This document shows, piece by piece, positions 42,967 through 51,413 of a DNA stretch of 64,000 bases. Source of the DNA: Verrucomicrobiales bacterium. GTDB taxonomy: Bacteria > Verrucomicrobiota > Verrucomicrobiia > Limisphaerales > J093. The stretch is taken from NCBI GenBank assembly GCA_015075445.1, contig JABTUJ010000030.1, positions 1 to 64,000 on the forward strand, given 5' to 3'. Both the position numbers and the translations under genes were made by a program. Positions within the stretch are counted from its first letter, which is position 1. The number at the start of each line of letters is the position of its first letter. The notes beneath the pieces are model-generated. The model ran no database searches, had not been told where the DNA came from, and worked only from the letters and a program-made list of their open reading frames with translations.

Positions 42967-45630
42967 TCAAGGCACGGTCTGGGCCCGGTAGTAGCGGCGG
43001 ACTTGCCCAGCAGCGGCGGGGTCGCTGAACTCGACCGTGCCGGTGGGGTTGTCGAGGGTTCCCAGGACTTCCCAGACGGGCGACGGGCCCAGGTCAGGCG
43101 CGGTTTCCACTCGGACACGCCCGCCCGGCGGCCCGCTGATCCGGAGATGGAACCCGCCCAACGCATCGAAGCCCAGGGCGGTCAGGGTGAGCGCATCGGC
43201 GGCGCCGATGACCAGCGAGGCTTGGATCCGGGGGCCGGGCAGGACGTTGACGAAGTCGCTGAGCTGGAGGCCGACCGTGACGCCTGCGCCCGCCGCCGGG
43301 TTGGGCAGCAGCGTGACGTGGAAGAGGCGGTTCGTTTGGCCGGGCGAGAAGATCAAGGTGCCGCTGGCCACGACGTAATCCTTGCCCGGCACGGCGGTGC
43401 CACCATGGGTGAGGTAGTTGACCAGCACCGTCTGTGCGTAGGGTTTGGTGAGCGTGACCGCGATGGGCGCGCTGCCGTCTCCTTTCCCGACGTGGTACTC
43501 GGTCGTGGCGAAGTTCACGGTGGGCGGATCGTTGTCGATGATCTCGAGAATGGCAGTCGAGGGCAGGCCGAGCGTGGCGTTGGTGGCCTTCTCGAGCCGG
43601 ACGAGGACGGTCTCGGTGAACTCGTCTTCGAGGTCGTCCAGGATGGGGACCGAGATGGTCTGGGTGGTCTGGCCGGGCAGGAACGTGAGCCGACCGGTGA
43701 CCGGGACGAAGTCGACCCCGGCCACGGCGGTGCCGTTGGTGGCGGCGTAGCCGACGGTGACGTGCTGGCCCGAAGGCGCGCTGAGGATGACGTGGAGGAG
43801 ACCGGCGCCGTCGCCTTCGTTGGCGGTGAAGCGGTCGGCGCTGAACCGGACGGTGGCCAGGTCGTTGTCGAGAATGGTGATCACCAGCGGGTCGCCGGGG
43901 ATGACATCGACCGGGTTGCGGAGCTCGATGGAGAAGGTCTCATCGAGTTCGACGAGGGTGTCATCGAGGATCTGCACCGACACGAACTGCGTGGTGACAC
44001 CGGCGGGATAGATGAGCGTGCCGCTGGCGGCGACATAATCGCTGCCGGCAGTGGCGGTGCCGTCGACGGTGGCGTAGTCCACCCGGACCGCGCGACTGCT
44101 CATCGGGTGATCGAGGGTCACGGCGAAGGTGAAGGTGCGGGTCTGCTCGATGACGTTCGTGGCGTTGATCGCGAAGCGCGCGTTCGGCGGCGGCGTGGTG
44201 TCGAGGAAGATCGAGTCGGTGACGACGGCCGATTGGTTGCCGAAGGGGTCCTCGAACTGGGCGTGCACGGTGCGGGTGGTGACGCCGGGTTCGAGCTGCC
44301 AGGCTTTCGTCGGGGCGAACGGTTCCCAGGCCTGCCAGGTGACGCCGTCGTTGCTCAAGCGCATCTGCGGGACAGAGCCGCTGTTGTCGGTGGCGGCGAG
44401 GGTCAGGGTGACGTTCCGGTTGGTGGTCGAGGTGGCGCCGTGGTTGATGACGACCGATCCGGTCGGCGCCTCGAGGTCGGTGAGGATGTTGGTGCGGAAG
44501 ACGGTGTTGGTGCCGAGGCCGGCCAGCGTGAGGGTGACGGGGAAGCGGCCGAGGCTGGTGAACACGTGAGACGGACTGCGCTGGAGGCTGGGGGACGAAC
44601 CATCGCCGAAGTTCCAGCTCTGGGCGGTGGCCCCGACCGAGAGGTCAGTGAACCGGACCGAAAGGGGCGGGTTGCCGGCGTTGGTCGATACGGCGAAGAC
44701 GGGGAGGGCGAGCGTCGCGTTGGTGGACCAGGCTGACTTGTACCAGTCATAGCCGAGGCGGCGGGGGGTGGTGGTCAAGCCGTCGGACCAGAAGGCGGTG
44801 GTGTTGGTGATGCCGAGGGCCATGGCGGTGCCGGAAGCGGAGACGAGCTGGCCGGGGACCCACTGACCCGTGGCGGGGTTGAACAGACGGGTCCAGAGGA
44901 TGCCGCCGGTGCTCCAGGCCACCAGGCCGGAGTCATTCCATAACTGGCCGAGGGGGGCACCGGTGGCGGCGTCGTCGCCCATCCAGCGGTTGCGGAGGGC
45001 GTCGTAGATACGGGTGCGGATGACGTTGCCGTTGCTCCAGGCGACGAGGCCGTTGGTGCTGCTGAGGTCGAAGGTCGGGCCGCCGGCGACGTTGAGGCCT
45101 TCCCAGCGGCGCAGGGCCGGGTTGAAGGTGCGGAGGAAGACGGCGTTGCCGCTGGTCCACGACACGACGCCGTCGATGCTGCGGAGGTCGAAGGTCGAGC
45201 TGGCCACGGACTCGGAGTAGAACTGGCCGGTGGCGGGTTCGTAGACGTGGCAGTGGACCTGGTTGCCACTGCTCCAGGCGGTGAGCCCGCGATGGCTGCG
45301 CAGGTCCTGGGCAGTCGACGCCGCCAGGGTGAGCTTCACCCAGTTGGTGCGGGAAGGGTCGTAGGTGCGGAGGTTGAAGGCGGTCCCGCTGCTCCAGGCC
45401 ACGACGCCGTTCCGGTTCAGGGCCTCGAGGACGATGCCCGCCGGCGTGCGGTCTTCGATCCACTGGTTTTGGGCGGGATCGAACACCCGGCAGACCATCT
45501 CGAAGCCGGTGTACTCGGCCTGGACATCCTGGAGCGGCGGCGACATGTCCACCAGGGCGGCACGCAGGCACGCAGCGAAACCGAGCAGCGCGGCCAACAG
45601 GGGGCCGCAGGAAAGCAAGCGGATCGTCAT
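42967..45630 (-). CDS. Secreted Calx-beta/PKD protein with propeller-like repeats
   Basis: This 887-residue protein starts with a signal peptide (LLAALLGFAACLRAALV). Residues about 40-300 have five repeats of the type GVVAWSSGNxxxxRxYDP, possibly a beta-propeller. A PKD-like domain follows (VSTNAGNPPLSVRFTDLS, AQSWNFGDGSS), then three Calx-beta domains (GTATAGSDYVAASGTLIYPA, GTAVAGVDFVPVTGRLTFLP, GTAVPGKDYVVASGTLIFSP). The last 80 residues (VEFSDPAAAGQVRRYYRA) match the end of the haloperoxidase at 9574-11046. It is probably a cell-surface or extracellular adhesive protein. Confidence 0.9.
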   Translation of the reverse strand: MTIRLLSCGPLLAALLGFAACLRAALVDMSPPLQDVQAEYTGFEMVCRVFDPAQNQWIEDRTPAGIVLEALNRNGVVAWSSGTAFNLRTYDPSRTNWVKLTLAASTAQDLRSHRGLTAWSSGNQVHCHVYEPATGQFYSESVASSTFDLRSIDGVVSWTSGNAVFLRTFNPALRRWEGLNVAGGPTFDLSSTNGLVAWSNGNVIRTRIYDALRNRWMGDDAATGAPLGQLWNDSGLVAWSTGGILWTRLFNPATGQWVPGQLVSASGTAMALGITNTTAFWSDGLTTTPRRLGYDWYKSAWSTNATLALPVFAVSTNAGNPPLSVRFTDLSVGATAQSWNFGDGSSPSLQRSPSHVFTSLGRFPVTLTLAGLGTNTVFRTNILTDLEAPTGSVVINHGATSTTNRNVTLTLAATDNSGSVPQMRLSNDGVTWQAWEPFAPTKAWQLEPGVTTRTVHAQFEDPFGNQSAVVTDSIFLDTTPPPNARFAINATNVIEQTRTFTFAVTLDHPMSSRAVRVDYATVDGTATAGSDYVAASGTLIYPAGVTTQFVSVQILDDTLVELDETFSIELRNPVDVIPGDPLVITILDNDLATVRFSADRFTANEGDGAGLLHVILSAPSGQHVTVGYAATNGTAVAGVDFVPVTGRLTFLPGQTTQTISVPILDDLEDEFTETVLVRLEKATNATLGLPSTAILEIIDNDPPTVNFATTEYHVGKGDGSAPIAVTLTKPYAQTVLVNYLTHGGTAVPGKDYVVASGTLIFSPGQTNRLFHVTLLPNPAAGAGVTVGLQLSDFVNVLPGPRIQASLVIGAADALTLTALGFDALGGFHLRISGPPGGRVRVETAPDLGPSPVWEVLGTLDNPTGTVEFSDPAAAGQVRRYYRAQTVP

Positions 45631-45771
45631 TGTCCGGGAAGACTAAGCAGTTGGCTTGCCAGGCGCAACCGACTGGGGACGTCGGGCGGCAGTTCTCATT
45701 TGGGCCTGGACGACTGGGAACGCGAAGGTTCGGCCGGGTGTGGGCACACCGCCCCTGGGCGGCCACCCTCT

Positions 45772-47133
45772 GCGGTCGCTCTGAATCTGCGGGACCCTCC
45801 CCGGACCTTTCCTCCCACCGATTCAGAGCCCCCGCCGATGGAACCTCCTCGGACCGTCCTGAGTCCAGCCCACCCTCCTGCCCCTCTGCGGTCGCTCTGA
45901 ATCTGCGGGACCACTCCCCGGACCTTTCCTCCCACGATTCAGAGCCCCCGCCGATGGAATCTCCCTCGAACCCGTCCCCGGAACAGTCCACCCTCCTGCC
46001 CTCTGCGGTCGCTCTGAATCTGCGGGACCACTCCCCGGACCTTTCATCCCACCGATTCAGAGCCCCCGCCGATGGAATCTCCGTCGACCCCGTCCCCAGT
46101 ACTGTCCACCCTCCTACCCAATCTGCGGTCGCTCTGAATCTGCGGGACCCTCCCCGGACCTTTCATCCCACCGATTCAGAGCCCCCGCCGATGGAATCTC
46201 CGTCGACCCCGTCCCCGGAACAGCCCACCCTCCTGCCCCTCTGCGGTCGCTCTGAATCTGCGGGACCCCTCCCCGGACCTTCACCCCGCCGATTCAGAGC
46301 CCCCGCCGATGGAATCTCCGTCGAACCCGTCCCCGGTACAGTCCACCCTCTTACCCAATGCGGTCGGCTCGGATCTGCGGGACCGCTCCCCGGACCTTTC
46401 CCCTGCCGATTCAGAGCCCCTGCCGATGGAACCTCCCTCGCACCCGTCCCCGGTACAGTCCACCCTCTTACCCAATCTGCGGTCTCTGAATCTGCGGGAC
46501 CGCTTCCGGACCTTTCCCCGCCGTTCAGAGCCCCCGCCGATGGAACCTCCTCGCGCCGTCCCCAGACAGCCCACCCTCACTGCCCCTCTGCGGTCGTCTG
46601 CGAATCTGCGGGACCGCTCCCGGACCTTTCATCCCACCGATTCAGAGCCCCGCCGATGGAACCCCGTCGAACCCGTCCCCGGAACAGCCCACCCTCCTGC
46701 CCGGATCTGCGGTCCTGAATCTGGCGGGATCACTCCCGGACCTTCCTCCACCGATTCAGAGCCCCCGCCGATGGAATCCCCCTCGAACCCGTCCCCAGTA
46801 CTGTCACACCTCCTACCCAATCACGGTCGCTCTGAATCTGCGGGACCCTCCCGGACCTTCCCCGCCGATTCAGGGCCCCGCCGATGGAATCTCCGTCGAC
46901 CCCGTCCCCGGACAGCCCACCTCCTGCCCCTCTGCGGTCGGCTACTGGATCTGCGGGACCACTCCCGGGCCTTTCATCCCACCGATTCAGAGCCCCCGCC
47001 GATGGAACCTGCGTCGAACCCGTCCCCGGAACAGCCCACCCTCCTGCCCGATCTGCGGTCGCTCTGAATCTGCGGGACCATTCCCCGGACCTTCCCCCCG
47101 CCGATTCAGAGCCCCCGCCGATGGAATCTCCTC
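45772..47133. repeat. Minisatellite, 12 units of about 117 bp
   Basis: Unit starts (GCGGTC...) are at 45772, 45888, 46005, 46125, 46243, 46360, 46479, 46590, 46709, 46824, 46934 and 47055. Each unit carries GCTCTGAATCTGCGGGACC, later GATTCAGAGCCCCCGCCGAT, so the TCTGAATC/GATTCAGA pair could form a hairpin in every unit. Units diverge by substitutions and small indels. It fills most of the gap between the Calx-beta and dihydrodipicolinate-synthase-like genes. The flanks 45631-45771 and 47134-47241 hold nothing else. Confidence 0.95.
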
Positions 47134-47241
47134 CCAAAATGAGAGTTGGTGGGCGCCGGCTGAGGGCAGCCGGCCTACAGGAGGGGCGGGGTGTTGGGTA
47201 GGCGCCCGCAACGCAACGATCTGGAACCCCACCGCGAGCGG

Positions 47242-48267
47242 CTATTCGGGAACCGCGGCCAGGGCGAGGCGGAGACGCGCCATCTCGGCCGAGGAGGGCG
47301 GTCGCAGGGGTTGGCGCGGCGGGCCGACCGGGCGGCCGAGGAGAGCGCAGGCGGCCTTGACGAACTGGGTGTATTTCCCCCCGCCCTCCATCAGTTCAAG
47401 CGTGGGGAGTAGCGTGAAGAAGAGCCGGCGGGCGGCGGCGAGATCCCCTTGTTCCACGGCAAGTTGATAAAGGCGGACGTGGGATTTCGGGAGGGCATTG
47501 ACGACCCCACCCACCCAGCCGACGGCACCGACGAGCAGGCTCTCGAGGGCGAGGGTGTCACAGCCGCAGAAGATCCCAAGCCGGTCGCCGCAGCGGCGGA
47601 GCAGTTCGGTAAGGCGAGCCATCTGGCCAGTGCTTTCCTTGACGTACCGGACATGGGCGAGCCCGGCGCAGCGCTCGAGGAAGTCCGGGGTCATGTCCAC
47701 ACCGGTGCGGCCGGGGTAGTTGTAGAGCATGATGGGCAGGCCGATGGCGCGGTCGATGGCGCGGAAGTGAACGAAGAGTTCGTCGAGGCTGGGGAGCGAG
47801 TAGTAGGGCGGGGCGAGCATGATGCCCGCAGCGCCGAGGGTCTCGGCCTCGCGCGAGAAGGCGATGACGTCGCGAGTGGAACCCGCGTTGGTGCCGGCCA
47901 GGACGGGGACGCGACCCGCGGCGGCGCGGAGCGTGGCAGTGAGGACGTCGCGGCGTTCGGCGGGGCTGAGCGCGTAGTACTCGCCGGTGCTGCCGAGCGG
48001 GATGAGGCCGTGGACGCCGGCGCGGATGAGGTGCTCGACCACGGCTTCGAGTTGGTCGTAGGCCACTTCCTGGCTGGAAGTCATCGGGGTGACCAGCGCG
48101 GCGAACACGCCGTGGAGCGCGGCGGGCGACGCGGCAGGCGAGCCGCCTGCACCACAGGATTGAGGGAGAACCTTGGCCCCCGCGGCCATGATCCGACCGG
48201 GGTGGATGCCCCTTCTGCCTTCTGCCTTCTTCCTTCTGCGTTCCGGGAGCGGGGAGCGGGTCTTCAT
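47242..48267 (-). CDS. Dihydrodipicolinate-synthase-family deaminase (hydroxyproline pathway)
   Basis: This class I aldolase-fold protein is about 341 residues long. Key residues visible are Tyr182 in MLYNYPGRTG, Schiff-base Lys210 in VRYVKESTG and the GSTGE loop near residue 92. Next to 4-hydroxyproline genes, it is probably the pyrroline-4-hydroxy-2-carboxylate deaminase that yields alpha-ketoglutarate semialdehyde. The first 50 residues before LHGVFAALVTPM are repeat-derived (GAAGG-type runs and a GCAGGCG palindrome). The ATG at 48267 overlaps the ALDH stop; an internal start at 48189 is possible. Confidence 0.85.
   Translation of the reverse strand: MKTRSPLPERRRKKAEGRRGIHPGRIMAAGAKVLPQSCGAGGSPAASPAALHGVFAALVTPMTSSQEVAYDQLEAVVEHLIRAGVHGLIPLGSTGEYYALSPAERRDVLTATLRAAAGRVPVLAGTNAGSTRDVIAFSREAETLGAAGIMLAPPYYSLPSLDELFVHFRAIDRAIGLPIMLYNYPGRTGVDMTPDFLERCAGLAHVRYVKESTGQMARLTELLRRCGDRLGIFCGCDTLALESLLVGAVGWVGGVVNALPKSHVRLYQLAVEQGDLAAARRLFFTLLPTLELMEGGGKYTQFVKAACALLGRPVGPPRQPLRPPSSAEMARLRLALAAVPE
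48133..48158. repeat. GCAGGCG palindromic repeat in a gene
   Basis: The sequence GCAGGCGAGCCGCCTGCACC forms a perfect 7-bp hairpin (GCAGGCG / CGCCTGC) with an AGC loop, followed by ACAGG. It lies in the N-terminal coding region of the aldolase-fold gene and is related to two copies at 50954-51025. Confidence 0.75.
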
Positions 48268-49766
48268 GTGAGCTGGAGCCAGATGGTCTTGAGTTCGGTG
48301 TACTGCTCGTGGGCGCGGAGGGATTTGTCGCGACCGACGAAGCCGGATTGTTTGAAGCCGCCGAACGGCGTGGTGATGTCCCCTTCGGAGAAGCAGTTGA
48401 TCGAGACCGTGCCGGCGCGGAGGGCGCGGGCGAGGCGATGAGCGGCGTTGACGTCGCGGGTGTGGACGGACGCGGCGAGGCCGTACGGGGTGTCGTTGGC
48501 CAGCGCCACGGCCTCGGTTTCGTCGGCCACCGAGAGGACCGAAAGGACGGGGCCGAAGATCTCCTCGCGCGCGATCCGCATGCGGTTGTGGACCTGGTCG
48601 AACAGGGTGAGTTCGACGAAGTGACCGCCGCTTTCCTGGCGGGTCTGGTTACCCCCGAAGACGAGCCGGGCGCCTTCCCGCCGGCCGGCGTCGATGTAGC
48701 CCAGCACCTTGCGGAGGTGGGCGGCTTCGATCAGGGCCCCGACGCGGGTGGCGGGGTCCATCGGGTCGCCGACCGTCCAGGTGCGGGCCAGGGTGGCGAT
48801 CTTGTCGAGCAGCGGTTCGCGGAGGGGTTCGGCCACCAGCAGGCGCGAGCCGCAACTGCAGTTCTCGCCCATGTTCCAGAACGCCGCGGCGACCGCATGC
48901 TGGGCGACGGTGTCGAGGTCGGCGGCGTCGGCGAGGACGATTTGCGGGCTCTTGCCGCCGCACTCGAGGGTGATGCGTTTGAGGTTGGATTCGGCGGCGT
49001 AGCGGAGAAAGAGGCGGCCGACCTCGGTCGAGCCGGTGAAGGCGACGAGGTCCACGTCCGGGTGCCGGCCCAGGGCCTGGCCGGCGGTCTCGCCGAATCC
49101 GGGCACGACATTGAAGACACCGGCGGGAAGGCCGGCCTCGGCCGCCAGCTCAGCGAGGCGCAGGGCGCTCAACGAGGTTTGCTCGGCGGGTTTGAGGATG
49201 ACGCTGTTGCCGGCGGCCAGGGCGGGACCGATCTTCCACGCGGCCATCTGGATGGGGAAATTCCAGGGAATGACGGCGCCGACGACGCCGAGGGGTTCGC
49301 GGACGATCCAGGCGAAGTGCTCGGGGCCGGTGGGCGCGACCTGGTCGTAGAGTTTGTCGATGGCCTCGGCGTGAAAGCGCAGGCAGGCCACGGTGTCGGG
49401 CAGGTCGAGCGTGGCGCAATCGGTGATCGGCTTGCCGGCCTCGAGCGTGTCGAGGAGGGCCAGTTCGCCGGCGTGGGCCTCGACGCGGTCGGCAAAGCGG
49501 AGGAGGATTTGTTTGCGTTCGGCGGGGCGGAGCCGGGCCCAGCGGCCGTCCTGGAAGGCGCGGCGGGCGGCCTGGACAGCGCGATCGATATCCTCGGCGT
49601 CACCGGCGGCGATGTGGGCGAGGGTCTGGCCGTTGGCGGGGTTCTCGGTGGGGAACGTGCGGCCGCTGGCGGCAGGGACGAAGGCGCCGTCGATGAAGGC
49701 CTGGGTGCGGAACTGGAGTTTCGCGACGGCGTCGGCGAGGTGGGCAGGGTCGAGGTTCGGGGTCAT
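48264..49766 (-). CDS. Aldehyde dehydrogenase (alpha-ketoglutarate semialdehyde type)
   Basis: This 500-residue NAD(P)-dependent ALDH has PWNFPIQMAAWKIGPAL near residue 169, FTGSTEVGR near 247, catalytic Glu in TLECGGKSPQIV near 270, and catalytic Cys in MGENCSCGSR near 304. It also has EEIFGPVLSVL near 400. In this operon it would oxidise alpha-ketoglutarate semialdehyde to alpha-ketoglutarate, the last step of hydroxyproline degradation. It overlaps both neighbours by four bases. Confidence 0.93.
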   Translation of the reverse strand: MTPNLDPAHLADAVAKLQFRTQAFIDGAFVPAASGRTFPTENPANGQTLAHIAAGDAEDIDRAVQAARRAFQDGRWARLRPAERKQILLRFADRVEAHAGELALLDTLEAGKPITDCATLDLPDTVACLRFHAEAIDKLYDQVAPTGPEHFAWIVREPLGVVGAVIPWNFPIQMAAWKIGPALAAGNSVILKPAEQTSLSALRLAELAAEAGLPAGVFNVVPGFGETAGQALGRHPDVDLVAFTGSTEVGRLFLRYAAESNLKRITLECGGKSPQIVLADAADLDTVAQHAVAAAFWNMGENCSCGSRLLVAEPLREPLLDKIATLARTWTVGDPMDPATRVGALIEAAHLRKVLGYIDAGRREGARLVFGGNQTRQESGGHFVELTLFDQVHNRMRIAREEIFGPVLSVLSVADETEAVALANDTPYGLAASVHTRDVNAAHRLARALRAGTVSINCFSEGDITTPFGGFKQSGFVGRDKSLRAHEQYTELKTIWLQLT

Positions 49767-51172
49767 GGTGCTGGGTTGTGGGTTTCCAGGTCGGATCGTG
49801 ATGGAGGCAAAGCGAGGGCGGCGAGGGGAACCGGCTGGATCGGGGGGCGGACAGACGGCAGTTCCCAGCCGTAGAGGAAACGCGTGGCGGCGCCGCAGAG
49901 GCGGCCCTGGCAGGAGCCCATGCCACAGCGGGTGTGGAGCTTGGCTTCCGTCCAGCTCCGGCAGTGGTCGAGTTCGCGGTGCGACACATCCTCACAGCGG
50001 CAGACGAGCGTGTCAGGTGCGGCCAGGGCCTTCAACTCCTCGCGCAACGCGAAGGCGCGGGCGAGGGCGTTGGCGAAGCGCTGGTGCCGGACGCGGGCGG
50101 CTTGAAGGCGGGCGACGTCCACCTCCCGTTCGGCGGCGGCGAACCCGGCGATCTGGCCTTCGACCAGGGCGCGTTCGGCGCCACCGATGCCGGTGGGTTC
50201 GCCGGCGCAGAAGACAGCCGGGACCGAGGTTTCCTGGCGGTGACTGACGCGCACGCCGGTCGGGTCGAGTTGGCAGCCGAGGAGTTGGGCGAGTTCGAGA
50301 TTGGGCACCAGCCCGAAACCGCAGGCCAGGTAGTCGCACCGGTCGGTCCAGCGCCGGCGCCCATCGGTGAGCGTGACGGTCTCGACCGTGTCGTGGCCCT
50401 GGGCGGCGACCGGCCAGCAACCGGTCTGGTAAGGAACCCCAAGCAGCCGGACCGCATAACCGAGACCCTGCCAGAGCTTGGCGGGCGCCAGCCGCGGCAG
50501 GGCCAGACCGAAGCGAATGAGGCTTGCCAGGTCCGCTTGCTCGACGACGCGAACCACGTGGGCACCGTGTTGGCGGAGCTCCGCCGCAACGGCCAGGAGA
50601 AGCGGTCCACTGCCGGCGACCACCACCCGCTTCCCGCGCACGGGGAGGCCGGTCTTCGACATCAACGTGAGCGCGCCGGCGCCCATGACGTTGGGCAACG
50701 TCCAGCCCGGGAAGGGCAGGAAGAGCTCGCGGGCGCCCACGGCGAGGATGAGGCGGCGCCAGGCGAAGTCCGTTCCGCGGTCGGTGCGGAGCAGGCCTGG
50801 TGCTGGGGCTGCCACCACGGTCGTCGAGGGGAATACGGCAACTCCCGCACGCTGCCCGCGGTTGATCCACGTTCGAGCGGGCTGCGGTGGTGTTTGGCCG
50901 TGGGAAGTGGGCGGGTTCTCTTGGACCGGCTCAGGGGACGTGAACCGCGGCAGGTGCAGGCGAGACGCCCGCACCACAGGGTCATCGGAGTGCAGGCGAG
51001 ACGCCCGCACCACAGGGTCGTCAGAGGTGCGCCAGACTTGTCCGCCGAGCCACGGCGAGCCTTCCAGCAAGGCGACCCGACGACCGCTTTCCGCGGCGAC
51101 CGCGGCCGCGGCGAGGCCGGCCGGACCGGCGCCGACGACCACGACATCGAAACTCTCAGGCTCGCTACTCAT
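49763..51172 (-). CDS. NAD(P)/FAD oxidoreductase, hydroxyproline dehydrogenase subunit
   Basis: This 469-residue flavoprotein has an N-terminal FAD-binding motif (VVVGAGPAGLAAAAVA), a second nucleotide site (VVVAGSGPLLLAVAAEL) and a C-terminal cysteine cluster of BFD type (CRCEDVSHREL ... CGMGSCQGRLC). It is like the alpha subunit of the heterotrimeric dehydrogenases that oxidise cis-4-hydroxy-D-proline. Residues about 50-72 contain two copies of DDPVVRASRLH from an inserted repeat. It overlaps the [2Fe-2S] gene by eight bases. Confidence 0.87.
   Translation of the reverse strand: MSSEPESFDVVVVGAGPAGLAAAAVAAESGRRVALLEGSPWLGGQVWRTSDDPVVRASRLHSDDPVVRASRLHLPRFTSPEPVQENPPTSHGQTPPQPARTWINRGQRAGVAVFPSTTVVAAPAPGLLRTDRGTDFAWRRLILAVGARELFLPFPGWTLPNVMGAGALTLMSKTGLPVRGKRVVVAGSGPLLLAVAAELRQHGAHVVRVVEQADLASLIRFGLALPRLAPAKLWQGLGYAVRLLGVPYQTGCWPVAAQGHDTVETVTLTDGRRRWTDRCDYLACGFGLVPNLELAQLLGCQLDPTGVRVSHRQETSVPAVFCAGEPTGIGGAERALVEGQIAGFAAAEREVDVARLQAARVRHQRFANALARAFALREELKALAAPDTLVCRCEDVSHRELDHCRSWTEAKLHTRCGMGSCQGRLCGAATRFLYGWELPSVRPPIQPVPLAALALPPSRSDLETHNPAP
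50954..51025. repeat. Two tandem GCAGGCG-type repeats within a flavoprotein gene
   Basis: Two 36-nt direct copies (50954-50989 and 50990-51025) of GTGCAGGCGAGACGCCCGCA plus CCACAGGGTC, each able to form a 9-bp hairpin with one mismatch. Each copy encodes DDPVVRASRLH in the minus-strand protein. The insertion is a multiple of three and the frame is kept. Confidence 0.85.
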
Positions 51173-51413
51173 CCGTTCGCACCTCCTGGTGGTCGGCGCA
51201 GAGCAGCAGGCAACTGCGGCTGTGGGGCAGGCCGTCGAGAGTGACGCGGCACTCGTAACAAATCCCCATCCCGCAAAGCGGGGCGCGGGGTTCGCCCGAT
51301 ACTGATCGCCGGAACCGCGTCACCCCCGCCGCGGTCACGGCGGCGGCGATGGTGGTGCCGGCCGGGACACGCACCGGGACGCCGTTGACGGTGAGGGTGA
51401 CGGATTCAGCCAT
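51165..51413 (-). CDS. [2Fe-2S] ferredoxin-like subunit of hydroxyproline dehydrogenase
   Basis: This 82-residue protein has the ferredoxin cysteine set (CGMGICYEC then a final CLLLC) and the beta-grasp start (VTLTVNGVPVRVPAGTTI). It is the small subunit that passes electrons in the heterotrimeric D-hydroxyproline dehydrogenase. It starts inside the end of the upstream FAD gene (51406-51413) and overlaps the downstream oxidoreductase. Confidence 0.88.
   Translation of the reverse strand: MAESVTLTVNGVPVRVPAGTTIAAAVTAAGVTRFRRSVSGEPRAPLCGMGICYECRVTLDGLPHSRSCLLLCADHQEVRTDE

Noticed and set aside
42841..44736. Long plus-strand frame opposite the Calx-beta gene
   Set aside because: Composition (Gly, Asp, Arg, Val runs) and absence of any domain mark it as a shadow of the minus-strand gene.
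45630..46718. Plus-strand frame across the minisatellite encoding Pro/Ser-rich repeats
   Set aside because: It follows the tandem repeat; frames shift between units and there is no leader or recognised domain, so coding is unlikely.
45772..47133. CRISPR array
   Set aside because: Units of about 117 bp diverge throughout; there are no short identical repeats with unique spacers and no cas genes.
48309..49874. Long plus-strand frame opposite the aldehyde dehydrogenase
   Set aside because: Shadow frame; the minus strand has the complete ALDH motifs and operon overlaps.
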